A DNA stretch of 64,000 nucleotides from Streptosporangiaceae bacterium NEAU-GS5 (GCA_017592665.1 JAGFNW010000001.1:744001-808000); one strand, 5' to 3'; counted from the first letter of the stretch, positions 38,039 to 46,946 are shown. The notes: generated from the letters alone by a model not told the origin. Program-made: numbers and translations.

Positions 38039-38044
38039 AGACTA
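38039..38044 (-). promoter_or_regulatory. Candidate -10 element for the methyltransferase
   Basis: Minus-strand TAGTCT, 8 nt upstream of ATG 38030. It forms a divergent pair with the TAGCCT box at 38074. Confidence 0.38.
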
Positions 38045-38073
38045 AAGGCTACCGAGCGGTAGTCTGCGCGGCG

Positions 38074-38079
38074 TAGCCT
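38074..38079 (+). promoter_or_regulatory. Candidate -10 element, leaderless flippase-like transcript
   Basis: TAGCCT ends 6 nt before ATG 38086, ideal leaderless spacing. Only 55 bp separate the two divergent start codons. Confidence 0.42.
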
Positions 38080-38085
38080 TGGCGG

Positions 38086-39015
38086 ATGCTTTCGCGTGTG
38101 CGGTCGAGCCGCCTGCTGCGGGTCGTGCTCGCGCTCGTCGCCCTCGGCTTCCTCACCTACAGCCTGGCACGGAACTGGTCCGACACGCGGGCCATGCTCG
38201 GCCAGCTGTCGTGGTGGGCGCTCGGCGCCTCGCTCACGGCCGTGCTGGTCGGCTACCTGCTGATGCTCACCGCCTGGTGGATCATCCTGAGCGGGCTCGG
38301 ATCGCGGCTGCCCTTCGGAGTGGCCGCGCGTGTCCTCTACGTGGGCCAGCTCGGCAAGTACATCCCCGGCTCGGTGTGGGCGTTCGCCGCCATGATGGAG
38401 CTGGCGCGCGACCACGGAGCCCCGCCCAGGCGGACCTTCAGCGCGACCGCGCTCGGCCTGGTCACCTCGCTCGGCTGCGCGCTCGCCCTGGCCGTCGCCA
38501 CGCTCCCGCAGATCGTCGGCCAGGCCTGGTATCTCGTGGCGCTGATCCCGCTGATCGCCGTCGGTCTGCACCCCCGCGTCATGACCTGGGGCCTCAATCT
38601 CGCGCTCCGGATCGCGCGCAGGGAGCCGCTCGAGCGCGTGCTCAGCGGCGCCGACATGCTGAAGGCCATCGCGACCACGCTCGGCGGCTGGCTCCTCTAC
38701 GGCCTGTCCGCCTGGATCCTCGTCGCCGCGCTCCAGCCGGGCGGGCTCGCCCTCTATGGCGTGGCCGCCGGGTCGTACGCGCTGGCCTGGGCCACCGGAA
38801 TCCTCACCGTGGTGGTGCCGGCCGGGATAGGCGTGCGCGAAGGTGCCATGGTGCTGGCGCTCGCGCCCACGCTCGGCGTTCCCCGCGCGCTGGCCGTGGC
38901 CGTCGTCACGCGGGTCACGTTCACCGTGGCCGACGTGCTGTGGGCCGGTTTCGGCGTCCTGCTGTCCCGTACGGCTCAGCCGGCGACCAGGGTCTCCACG
39001 TACGCGGCCCAATAA
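38086..39015 (+). CDS. Flippase-like membrane protein, second paralogue
   Basis: 309 residues with about eight helices. It shares Y-V-G-Q-L-G-K-Y-I-P-G-S-V-W with the paralogue at 36286-37212 and the later V-P-A-G-I-G-V-R-E-G motif, which is conserved in the family. No catalytic domain. It converges on the GT4 gene, overlapping it by 40 bp at the 3' ends. Presence of two diverged copies around one methyltransferase suggests two lipid-linked substrates or a heteromer, an inference only. Confidence 0.85.
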   Translation: MLSRVRSSRLLRVVLALVALGFLTYSLARNWSDTRAMLGQLSWWALGASLTAVLVGYLLMLTAWWIILSGLGSRLPFGVAARVLYVGQLGKYIPGSVWAFAAMMELARDHGAPPRRTFSATALGLVTSLGCALALAVATLPQIVGQAWYLVALIPLIAVGLHPRVMTWGLNLALRIARREPLERVLSGADMLKAIATTLGGWLLYGLSAWILVAALQPGGLALYGVAAGSYALAWATGILTVVVPAGIGVREGAMVLALAPTLGVPRALAVAVVTRVTFTVADVLWAGFGVLLSRTAQPATRVSTYAAQ

Positions 39016-40049
39016 GGCGCGGGGTCGACGGCCCGGACGCCCTCGCGCAGCTTCCGCGCGACGCCCGGCTCGTAGAACCGGCCGATGGCCTCGGCGAGCG
39101 CCTCGGCCGAGCCGGGCTCCACCAGCAGGCCGTCGACGCCGTCGGCCACGTTGTCCGGCAGCGCGCCCACGCGGGTGGCGATGACGGGCACGCCGTGCTC
39201 GTGGCCGAGCCAGACGTTCTGGGAGGCCGTGGCGCTGCGATACGGCAGCACGAGCGCGTCGGCCGCGTCGAACAGCGCGGGCACGTCCGAGGCGGCGACG
39301 TATCCCGGCCGCAGCTCGACCCGGTCGCCAAGACCGAGCTCGGCGATCAGCGCCGTCGTCTCGTCCAGCCCGCCCCAGAACTCGCCCGCGACCGTCAGCC
39401 CGACCCCCGGCACCATTGCGAGCGCGCGGAGCAGCAGGTCGAGCCCCTTGTACGGCCGGACGATGCCGAAGAACAGAAGCCGGTCGCGCGCCTCGTCCGC
39501 ACGGTCCCGGCCGAGCGGCCTGGCGGGCAGGTGGGGTGCCATGGTGGCGACCGCGACCGGCTTGCCGGTGAGTCCTCTGGCCTTCTCCGCCTGCTCGGGC
39601 GAGTGGGCCAGCACCCGGTCGACCTTGTTCAGCAGGGCCTTCATGAGCGGCTTGTCGTACGGCTTGGCCTCATGGGGCAGCACGTTGTGGCACAGGGCGA
39701 CGGTCGCCGCGCGGCCGCGGATGCCGTAGAGGATGCCGAGATAGGCGGGCACCTGGACCGGGCTGAGGACGGCGAGGACCACGAGGTCGGCCCGCCGCAG
39801 CCGCCTGCCGCAGCGCACCCAGCCGTCCGGCCGCCGCCAGTCGAGCTTCCGCCTGACATGCGGGAACGGCTCGCCCTCCGGGGTGTCGATGGTCTGCTGA
39901 CCTGGATAGAGGAACGACGGATACTGCGCGCGCCACGACTCGATCACGACCTCGTGCCCGGCCTCGGCCAGCCGATGGGCCAGCTCCGTCGTGTGATGCG
40001 CCCCGCCGCCCTTATACGGATAGGCGGGACCCACGATCGCTATGCGCAC
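38976..40049 (-). CDS. GT4-family glycosyltransferase
   Basis: 357 residues. GT-B features: G-P-A-Y-P-Y-K-G-G-G-A-H-H-T-T-E-L-A at the N-terminus, G-I-V-R-P-Y-K-G-L-D-L-L at the start of the C-terminal half, and E-H-G-V-P-V-I-A-T-R-V-G-A-L-P in the donor-binding region. GTG 40049 directly abuts the TAA of the polyprenyl-phosphate glycosyltransferase gene, whose GGAGAG end provides the ribosome-binding site, so the two are coupled. Sugar and acceptor unknown. Confidence 0.88.
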   Translation of the reverse strand: MRIAIVGPAYPYKGGGAHHTTELAHRLAEAGHEVVIESWRAQYPSFLYPGQQTIDTPEGEPFPHVRRKLDWRRPDGWVRCGRRLRRADLVVLAVLSPVQVPAYLGILYGIRGRAATVALCHNVLPHEAKPYDKPLMKALLNKVDRVLAHSPEQAEKARGLTGKPVAVATMAPHLPARPLGRDRADEARDRLLFFGIVRPYKGLDLLLRALAMVPGVGLTVAGEFWGGLDETTALIAELGLGDRVELRPGYVAASDVPALFDAADALVLPYRSATASQNVWLGHEHGVPVIATRVGALPDNVADGVDGLLVEPGSAEALAEAIGRFYEPGVARKLREGVRAVDPAPYWAAYVETLVAG

Positions 40050-40967
40050 TTACTCTCCACGAGAGCGGACGATGAGGTCGGCAAGGAGTGCCACCGACCC
40101 GATCAGCATGCCGGACAGGAAGATCACGATCGTGTTGGACGTCAGGTAGAAGCCATAGTGGACGACGTCCCACACGCCCTTCACCATCCCGATGGCGACC
40201 AGCCACAGGGCCGGCGGCATCAGGACCTTGAGCGGGTTGAAATACATGATCATCCGCAGGACCTGCAGGATATAGCGGTAGGCGTCGGACACGAAACCGA
40301 ACTTCGACTTGCCGGCCCGCTTGGCGTACTCGATCGGCATGTAGTGGACGTCGTGCTGGTTCGACATGAACGCCAGCGTGATCGTGGTGACGCAGGAGAA
40401 CCCGGGCGGCAGCAGCCGCAGATACGGCTTGGCGACATCGCGCCGGAAGGCGCGAAGGCCCGAGTTGAGGTCGGGGATCCGCTGCCCGGCCAGCCGCTCG
40501 GCCACCTTGCGGATGAACCACTTGGCCGGCACGCGCAGGAACTTGTGCGAGCCCTCCTCGGTCGTGCGCGCGCCCACGACCTGGTCGACCGTCGGGTCTT
40601 TCTCCAGGATCTGGACCAGCTCGGGGATCCGCTCGTTGGGGTAGCTCATGTCGGCGTCGGTCCACACGACGATCTCGCCGCGCGCCTCCTGCGAGCCGAT
40701 CCGGCGGACCGTGCCGGAGCCGCCGTTGCGGTGGAACGCCTTGATCCGCATGGCGGGGAACCGGGGCGCGGCCTCGCGCAGCCGCAGCAGCGTCTCGTCG
40801 GTGGAACAGTCGTCGACCGCGAGCAGCTCGTAGCTGAAGCCGCTGTCGTCCATGGCGGTGCAGATGCGCTCGACCTCGTCGATGACATGGTCCTGTTCGT
40901 TGTAACAGGGCAGGACGATCGTCACATAGGGATCCACGGCGGTTCCAGCGGTCTCGGACATGCTCAC
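40050..40967 (-). CDS. Polyprenyl-phosphate glycosyltransferase, GT2 (GtrB/ArnC/Dpm1-like)
   Basis: 305 residues from GTG 40967. The GT-A domain has V-T-I-V-L-P-C-Y-N-E, V-D-D-C-S-T-D-E-T, the metal-binding W-T-D-A-D-M and, later, D-L-N-S-G-L-R-A-F-R-R-D. Two C-terminal helices (about 230-255 and 270-295) give the GtrB topology. Such enzymes charge undecaprenyl or decaprenyl phosphate with one sugar, which GT-C enzymes then use outside. The two GT-C-like genes next door fit this. Confidence 0.88.
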   Translation of the reverse strand: MSMSETAGTAVDPYVTIVLPCYNEQDHVIDEVERICTAMDDSGFSYELLAVDDCSTDETLLRLREAAPRFPAMRIKAFHRNGGSGTVRRIGSQEARGEIVVWTDADMSYPNERIPELVQILEKDPTVDQVVGARTTEEGSHKFLRVPAKWFIRKVAERLAGQRIPDLNSGLRAFRRDVAKPYLRLLPPGFSCVTTITLAFMSNQHDVHYMPIEYAKRAGKSKFGFVSDAYRYILQVLRMIMYFNPLKVLMPPALWLVAIGMVKGVWDVVHYGFYLTSNTIVIFLSGMLIGSVALLADLIVRSRGE

Positions 40968-40975
40968 GTCGGGCA

Positions 40976-40981
40976 AGGCTA
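40976..40981 (-). promoter_or_regulatory. Candidate -10 element for the polyprenyl-phosphate GT2
   Basis: Minus-strand TAGCCT, 8 nt before GTG 40967. It lies in the 73-bp gap after the GT-C gene, so the GT2-GT4 pair may be independently transcribed. Confidence 0.4.
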
Positions 40982-41040
40982 CTCTGCCCAGCCGAGCGGA
41001 GCTTCCACATCGCCGCCTTGCCCGAGTCTGCGACCCGCGC

Positions 41041-43212
41041 TCAAGGGGCGGCGGGCTCGGCCATCCAGACGTCTGTGGACAGGGACCAGGTGCCGTCAGG
41101 AGGGCTCGTGAGGGAGCGCTCGTCCTGGCGGGTGCGCAGGCGCAGCACCTGCGCCGCCGGGCCGTACGGCGCGACCTGGGCGCGCTCGGCGGCCAGCAGG
41201 ATGGGGCGGCGGCCGGTGGCGCGGACCTCGCCGACCATACGGCGGACGTCGGCCTCCCGGGGCACGTCGGCGCCCGCCGGATAGGCGACGCGGGCGGCCG
41301 GCACCCCGCACTGGCCGCGGACGAGCTGGGTGAACCGGTCACCGGTGACGCGTTCGACGATCAGGACGGTCGCGTCGTCCGGAATGGCCGCGCACATCCG
41401 CGCGACCGCGTCGGCCTCACCCCGGTCGACCGGGGTGAAGGCGGTGCCGATGGAGGTGATGGCGACCGGGGCGAGGAGCAGGAGCGCTCCACCGGCCACC
41501 GGGAGGCGGGAGCCGTATCCCGACCGCTGGAGCCGATCGCGCGCCCAGCGCAGCGCCCAGACGGCGAGCAGGATCAGGCCCGGGATGACGACCGGGACCA
41601 GGCGGCGCGAGGCGAACGGCTGATCCGGGGTGATCGCGGGCCGCCAGAGCGTCGTCGCCGTGGTCCAGCCGATGATCGCGAGCGGGAGCAGCCAGCCGAA
41701 GCCGCGCCCCCGGCCGAGCCTCCGCACGATCACCACGGCCGCGAACGTGGCCGCGACCAGGACGGGCAGGCCGACATACCAGATGACCCAGTAGAGGGTG
41801 TCTTCGGCGTAGAGGCGGGCCGGGTCGAACGGCAGTCCGTTGGCGAGCTGCGTCTTTCCGATGAACTCGGCCGTCAGCCGATCCTCAGGGGTGGCCGGCA
41901 TCCGGCGCACGGTCTCCACCCACGGCCGCACGGCGAAGGCGATCACCCCGAGGACCACGAGCGCCGCCACGACGTCGGCCGCCCGCCGCACCCGATCACC
42001 TGACGCCGGCGAAGAGCGAGCGGCGACTACGGCCCCGGCCACCGTCAGCACGAGGACGGCGGCGGCGATGGCGAGCAGCGGCCGCAGAGATCCGCCCAGG
42101 TAGTTGAGATAGGGGCGGGCCAGCAGATAGCAGGCGAGGAAACCGAGCAGGCCGCCGACGGCCAGGCCGCCGATGAGCGGCGGCCCCAGCGCGCCTTCCA
42201 TGGCCAGCCGCGCGGCCCGCGGCCGCGGCCCCGGCGCGGAAGGCGCGCCATGGCGGCGGGCGGCCCGTCGCGCGGCGATCAGGAAGCCCCCGTACGCCAG
42301 GACCGGAAGCACGTCCCGCAAGCCGTCGATCCGCACGAGCAGGGCCATCCCGAAGACGAACCCGGCGAGCGCGGCCGTCAGACGAGCCCTCTCGGACTGC
42401 CCGCCGGAGAGGGCGGGATCGTCGCCGTCGAGGCCGGGCTGGACCGGCGCGGGGACCCGCAGCCGGGCGCGTGCGTCGAGCAGCAGCGACAAGCCGCCGA
42501 AAAGGAGGATCACCGACGGGATCTCGCTGAACGTGGTCCGCGAGGTGTAGAGGATCGGCTGGCAGACGGCGAACAGCAGGGCCGCGAGGGGGGCCCAGCG
42601 GCCCCCCGCGAGCCGGGCCGCCGTCCCCGCCACCACGAGAACGGCCAGCGCGCCGAGAACGGGCGGGGCCAGCAGCAGGCCCGGCACACCGCCGAGCCAG
42701 TGGCCGGCCGCGTGGAGGATGGGCGGACCGGCCATGAACTGGGGCACGACCGCGCCGTGGTAGTCGTAGAAGCCCATGCTGTCGAAGCGCAGGGCGGGAT
42801 CGGCGCCGCCGAAGTCGCCGTAAGGGATCGGAAGACTTCCGTGCTCGGCGATCCAGATGGCGTATTGGGCGTAGGTGGCCGGATCGCGCCGGACGATGAG
42901 CTGCTCGCCGCGGAAGAACCCGTTGAAGACGCCGGACGCGACCGCGATCGCCACGACGGCGGCCGTCTGGGACGCGCCTGCCTCGACCGTCTCGGGGAGC
43001 CGGCCCAGCCCGTAAACGCACAGCAGCGCGATGGCCGCGAGGCCCGTGACGGCCATGGGCAGCGGCCCGAACCAGCCGAGCAGGAGCAGCGGCAGCCCGG
43101 CGAGCAGCCAGCCTGCCACCGCGAGCGCGGGCACGGCCGACACGACGGCGAGGACCCCGCCCGCCGAGGGCCGGCGAGCGCGGTCGAAGTGGCGGCCAAC
43201 CAGGTTCGTCAC
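41041..43212 (-). CDS. GT-C-like multispanning membrane glycosyltransferase
   Basis: 723 residues with roughly 12-13 hydrophobic segments. The first long loop contains R-R-D-P-A-T-Y-A-Q-Y, an acidic D-P motif in the place of the GT-C catalytic aspartate, followed by a small soluble loop and further helices. The C-terminal about 130 residues are soluble and extracellular. This architecture fits polyprenol-phosphate-sugar-dependent transferases (ArnT/GT39/GT83-like). GTG 43212 lies 9 nt after a TACGCT box. Specificity unknown. Confidence 0.78.
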   Translation of the reverse strand: MTNLVGRHFDRARRPSAGGVLAVVSAVPALAVAGWLLAGLPLLLLGWFGPLPMAVTGLAAIALLCVYGLGRLPETVEAGASQTAAVVAIAVASGVFNGFFRGEQLIVRRDPATYAQYAIWIAEHGSLPIPYGDFGGADPALRFDSMGFYDYHGAVVPQFMAGPPILHAAGHWLGGVPGLLLAPPVLGALAVLVVAGTAARLAGGRWAPLAALLFAVCQPILYTSRTTFSEIPSVILLFGGLSLLLDARARLRVPAPVQPGLDGDDPALSGGQSERARLTAALAGFVFGMALLVRIDGLRDVLPVLAYGGFLIAARRAARRHGAPSAPGPRPRAARLAMEGALGPPLIGGLAVGGLLGFLACYLLARPYLNYLGGSLRPLLAIAAAVLVLTVAGAVVAARSSPASGDRVRRAADVVAALVVLGVIAFAVRPWVETVRRMPATPEDRLTAEFIGKTQLANGLPFDPARLYAEDTLYWVIWYVGLPVLVAATFAAVVIVRRLGRGRGFGWLLPLAIIGWTTATTLWRPAITPDQPFASRRLVPVVIPGLILLAVWALRWARDRLQRSGYGSRLPVAGGALLLLAPVAITSIGTAFTPVDRGEADAVARMCAAIPDDATVLIVERVTGDRFTQLVRGQCGVPAARVAYPAGADVPREADVRRMVGEVRATGRRPILLAAERAQVAPYGPAAQVLRLRTRQDERSLTSPPDGTWSLSTDVWMAEPAAP

Positions 43213-43277
43213 GATGTCGGCAGCGTAGCGGCCGCGACTGACGACCGCGCGTCATCGAGACTGTCCTGAGCAGGGGG

Positions 43278-43283
43278 TAGCGT
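43278..43283 (+). promoter_or_regulatory. Candidate -10 element, leaderless membrane-protein transcript
   Basis: TAGCGT ends 6 nt before GTG 43290. The opposite-strand TACGCT at 43222-43227 serves the divergent gene, so the 77-bp spacer holds both promoters. Confidence 0.4.
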
Positions 43284-43289
43284 ACGGCC

Positions 43290-44690
43290 GTGCGCGGGCA
43301 TGGGTGGTTCCTCGGGGTGTTCGGCGCGGGGGTGGTGCTCCGCGTCGTCACGATGCTCGGCTATCGGCCCGCGCTGTGGTTCCCCGACACCTACACCTAC
43401 GTCGTGACGGCCATGCGGCCGCGGCCGGATCTCGTGCGCCCGGCCGGCTATTCGCTCCTGCTGCGGCTGCTCGAGCCGTTCCACAGCTTCGCGCTGGTCA
43501 CGGTCGTGCAGCACGCGATGGGGCTGGCCACGGGGGCGCTGGTCTACCTCGTGGTCCTGCGCCGGGGCGGGCCGCGCTGGGCCGCCGTGCTCGCGTCGGC
43601 CCCGGTGCTGCTCGACGCCTACGAGATCGAGATGGAGCATCTGCTCGCCTCGGACACGCTGTTCACGTTCCTGGTGGTCACGGCGGTCTGCGTGGTGCTG
43701 TGGCGGCGGCCGCTGACATGGCGGCTCGCGCTCGCCGCGGGTCTGCTGCTGTCCATCGCCACGCTCACCCGGTCGGCCGGGCTGCCGCTGGTGGTGGTGT
43801 TCGGATTCTTCCTGTTCCGCTACGGCTATCGCCACGCCAGGGCCGTGCCCCTGGTCTTCCTCGCGGCCACCCTCGTGCCGGTGGCCGCCTACGCGGGCTG
43901 GTTCACGGCGACCTACCACCGGGTCGGCCTCGTGGGGGCCAACGGCGTGTTCCTCTACGCGCGGACCATGTCGTTCGCCGATTGCGCGATCATGCGGCCG
44001 CCCGCCGACCTCGCCGTGCTGTGCGACCCGCGGCCGCCGGATCAGCGCCCGCCCTCCCAATACTTCGTCTGGGACGAGAACGCGCCGCTGGTCAGGCTGC
44101 CGGGCATCACCTTCACCCAGGAGACCGACACGCTGGCCGGGCGGTTCGCGGCGCTCGCCATCCGCAGCCAGCCCGCCGACTACGCGGGCTCGGTGCTGGT
44201 CGAGCTGGCCCGCTCGTTCGCGCCGGGGCGGCCCGTCTACCCGGACGCCGAGACCTACGCCTACTACCAGTTCCCGGAGACGGCCCCGCCGCCGCCCGAT
44301 CGCTTCCCGGCGACCGTGGGCGCCGATTTCGCCCGCCGCTACGAGCAGGGCCCGATCGGCACTCAGGTCGCCGAGCCCTACGCGGGCTGGATGCGCGCCT
44401 ACCAGAGCGTCGTGGCCCTTCCCGAGCCGCTGCTGCTGATGGTCCTGCTCGTCCCTCCGGTCGTCGCCGTGGCCGCCCGGAGGGCGCGGCCGCGGCGCGG
44501 GGCCCTGCTGCCGTGGACGTCGGCCTGGGTCCTGCTGCTGGTTCCGGCCGCCACGGCGGAGTTCGACTACCGCTATGTGCTGCCGGCCGTGCCGCTCGCC
44601 TGCCTGGCGGCCGCACTGTCGGTGCCCGTACGCGCTGCAAGGACCGATCCAGCCCTCGGCGAGGTCGGGGAAACCGTGAAGAACATGTAA
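43290..44690 (+). CDS. GT-C-like membrane protein (ArnT-type fold)
   Basis: 466 residues with about nine to ten helices. After the first helix the loop reads W-F-P-D-T-Y-T-Y, with an acidic residue in the GT-C catalytic position, then R-P-A-G-Y-S-L-L-L-R-L, a motif common in the glycosyltransferase 39/83 group. A soluble loop (about 230-345) carries two cysteines. It is smaller than its divergent neighbour and not clearly its paralogue. A role in adding a sugar from a polyprenyl donor is likely but unproven. Confidence 0.75.
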   Translation: MRGHGWFLGVFGAGVVLRVVTMLGYRPALWFPDTYTYVVTAMRPRPDLVRPAGYSLLLRLLEPFHSFALVTVVQHAMGLATGALVYLVVLRRGGPRWAAVLASAPVLLDAYEIEMEHLLASDTLFTFLVVTAVCVVLWRRPLTWRLALAAGLLLSIATLTRSAGLPLVVVFGFFLFRYGYRHARAVPLVFLAATLVPVAAYAGWFTATYHRVGLVGANGVFLYARTMSFADCAIMRPPADLAVLCDPRPPDQRPPSQYFVWDENAPLVRLPGITFTQETDTLAGRFAALAIRSQPADYAGSVLVELARSFAPGRPVYPDAETYAYYQFPETAPPPPDRFPATVGADFARRYEQGPIGTQVAEPYAGWMRAYQSVVALPEPLLLMVLLVPPVVAVAARRARPRRGALLPWTSAWVLLLVPAATAEFDYRYVLPAVPLACLAAALSVPVRAARTDPALGEVGETVKNM

Positions 44691-44882
44691 AGCTCTTCAC
44701 TGTCTCGTACCGCGATATGTCCCAGTTTGGGTATGCTTTCCCGCTGGATATTCCCGACGAAGCCAAAGATGATCACGGCGGAATTCATTGGATCACGGCG
44801 CCCATGGTCGGCTCCGTGACCTACCCTCTGCGATGAACGCGATCGTCAGGCGAGGAGGACACGTGTGCGGTAGGAGCGCTGT
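44691..44882. other. Intergenic region, lower GC
   Basis: 192 bp between the GT-C-like gene and the LCP gene, noticeably less GC-rich than its surroundings. It holds a TATGCT box at 44732-44737, a possible promoter for the LCP gene, and a 39-codon open frame with weak coding character that I do not call a gene. No terminator hairpin stands out. Confidence 0.4.
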
Positions 44883-46946
44883 ATGAGCGACCGGCGGCAC
44901 CTGTCCACCCTCCCGGGAGACAGCCCCGAGCCTGGCGTCCGGGTGTACCCCCCGGCCGAATACGGCGAGGCGCGGTACGACAACCAGACCGGCCAGCCCC
45001 TGTTCTACGCCGACGAGCCGCGCGGCCGGCGGGCCAAGCCTCCGGTGCCGGGTCAACCGCCCGAGGACCAGGGCGCCTGGAATCCGGTCACGCCGCCCTA
45101 CGGCCGGCCCGAAGCCTACGGCCGGCCCACCCCCCTCCCGCCGTCGGACCCCTACGCGCAGGCCGCCGCCCCGTACGCGCCGCCCGCCGCCCCCTTCGGC
45201 CAGCCCAACCCGTTCCCACCGAGCGACCCCTACGGCCAGCAGGACCAATACCTCTACGGCCGCCCCGACCAGCAGCAACGCCCTCTCCCCGCCGACGCGC
45301 CGCTGCCTCTCGACGACATGCCGCGCGGGCGGCGCGCCCGCGACCTGGTCGAAGAGCCGCCCCAGTACGAAGAGCCGCGCCGCCCGAGCCGCGACGACGA
45401 CGGCCGCGGCGGCCGCGGCGGTCGCGACGGCGGGCACGGCGGCGGCCACGGCAGGGGCGGCGGACGCCGGCTCGGCCCCCTCGGCTGGATCAGCATCATC
45501 CTGACCGCCGTCATGATCATCGGCACGCTCACCGCGTACGCGCTCTACCGCAACCTGCTCGGCAACTTCCGCGGCGGCGAGGACCTCGACGCGGCCCTCG
45601 GCGGCAACCGCCCGGTCAACCAGACGGGCGCGCTCAACATCCTGCTCGTCGGCTCCGACAGCCGCGCCGGCGACAACAAGAAGTACGGCCAGCACATGCT
45701 CAACGACGGTGAGCGCACCGACACGATCATGATGCTGCACGTGTCGCCCGACCGCGACAAGGTGATGCTGGTCAGCTTCCCGCGCGACTCGATGGTCAAC
45801 GTCCCGCAGTGCAAGAACCAGCGGACCGGCGCACTCAGCCCGGCCAGGTTCGACATGATCAACTCCGCGTTCAACCTGAACAACGGCGGGATCGTGTGCA
45901 CCGTCAAGACCGTCGAGACGCTCACCCAGATCCACATCGACCACTACATCAAGGTCGACTTCACCGGCTTCAAGAACATCGTCGACGCGCTCGACGGCAT
46001 CCAGATCTGCCTCCCGCAGGCGGTCAACGACCGTGAGTCGAAGCTCAACCTGCCCGCCGGACGGCAGGTCGTGAAGGGCGAGCAGGCCCTGGCGTATGTG
46101 CGGCTGCGGCACAGCATCGGCGACGGCAGCGACATCGGCCGGATCAAGCGCCAGCAGGTCTTCATGGCCCAGGTGCTGAAGAAGGCGCTCAACACCGGCC
46201 TGCTCAAGGACCCTGGCAAGCTGCTCGGCGTGACCAAGGCGATCGCGCAGTCGGTCGAGATGGACAAGGATCTGGCCTCCAACGTGGAGGCGATCATCCA
46301 GATCGCGCAGAGCGCGGGCAAGCTGACGGCGTCCGGGTTCACCGGCGTCACGGTCCCCTGGCAGACCTACAAGCCCAACCCGGGCCGGGTCATCTGGAAG
46401 CAGCCGGACGCCGACAACTTCTTCACCGGGATCAGGAACGACACCCAGGTGACCGCGACCGCCAGCCCCAGCCCGTCGGTCGCGGCCTCCAGGTCCGCTC
46501 CGACCGTGACCGACCCGGCGCAGGTGAAGGTGCAGGTCCTCAACGGCACCAACACCACGGGCAAGGCCAAGGAGGTGGCTGAGGAACTGGCCGCCCTGGG
46601 CTTCAAGGTGGTCACCATCGGCGACGCCCGCAACGCCGACGGCACCGACCGGCCGAAGACCCTGATCCAGTACAAGGGCGACGGATGGGATCAGTCGAAG
46701 CTGATCGCGGCCAAGCTGCAGGGCACGGTGGCCCCCGGCACGGGCAAGGTGAAGGCGGGATCGGTCACGCCGTTCACGCCCTCCACGCCGGTGCCGAGCC
46801 CGTCGACCGCGGCCGGTCAGGGCGGCCCAGTCGGTCCGACGATCCAGGTGGTCGTCGGCGCCGACTGGCAGGGCGTCAAGACCGTGCTCGCCGCCCCCGA
46901 CACCGCCTCCACCGTCAACGGCTCCGCCGACGCCTGCAAGGCCTAG
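44883..46946 (+). CDS. LytR-CpsA-Psr (LCP) family protein with LytR_C domain
   Basis: 687 residues. A long Pro/Tyr-rich, disordered cytosolic N-terminus (1-195) precedes one helix (about 200-222). The LCP domain follows with L-L-V-G-S-D-S-R-A-G, the E-R-T-D-T-I-M arginine-aspartate motif, S-F-P-R-D-S, and the L-R-H-S-I-G-D-G-S-D region. A LytR_C domain (V-Q-V-L-N-G-T, about 545-630) ends the protein. LCP enzymes transfer lipid-linked glycopolymers to peptidoglycan. ATG 44883 is preceded by TAGGAG with 7-nt spacing. An orthologous LCP gene (Rv3267) lies in the syntenic Mycobacterium region. Confidence 0.93.
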   Translation: MSDRRHLSTLPGDSPEPGVRVYPPAEYGEARYDNQTGQPLFYADEPRGRRAKPPVPGQPPEDQGAWNPVTPPYGRPEAYGRPTPLPPSDPYAQAAAPYAPPAAPFGQPNPFPPSDPYGQQDQYLYGRPDQQQRPLPADAPLPLDDMPRGRRARDLVEEPPQYEEPRRPSRDDDGRGGRGGRDGGHGGGHGRGGGRRLGPLGWISIILTAVMIIGTLTAYALYRNLLGNFRGGEDLDAALGGNRPVNQTGALNILLVGSDSRAGDNKKYGQHMLNDGERTDTIMMLHVSPDRDKVMLVSFPRDSMVNVPQCKNQRTGALSPARFDMINSAFNLNNGGIVCTVKTVETLTQIHIDHYIKVDFTGFKNIVDALDGIQICLPQAVNDRESKLNLPAGRQVVKGEQALAYVRLRHSIGDGSDIGRIKRQQVFMAQVLKKALNTGLLKDPGKLLGVTKAIAQSVEMDKDLASNVEAIIQIAQSAGKLTASGFTGVTVPWQTYKPNPGRVIWKQPDADNFFTGIRNDTQVTATASPSPSVAASRSAPTVTDPAQVKVQVLNGTNTTGKAKEVAEELAALGFKVVTIGDARNADGTDRPKTLIQYKGDGWDQSKLIAAKLQGTVAPGTGKVKAGSVTPFTPSTPVPSPSTAAGQGGPVGPTIQVVVGADWQGVKTVLAAPDTASTVNGSADACKA

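Noticed and set aside
36286-39015. Lysylphosphatidylglycerol synthases
   Set aside because: Only the membrane half is present; the C-terminal aminoacyl-transfer domain is missing in both proteins.
44717-44836. 39-codon open frame between the GT-C-like gene and the LCP gene
   Set aside because: No ribosome-binding site, third-position GC near 55 percent unlike all neighbours, and no recognised relative. Better seen as a leader or promoter region.
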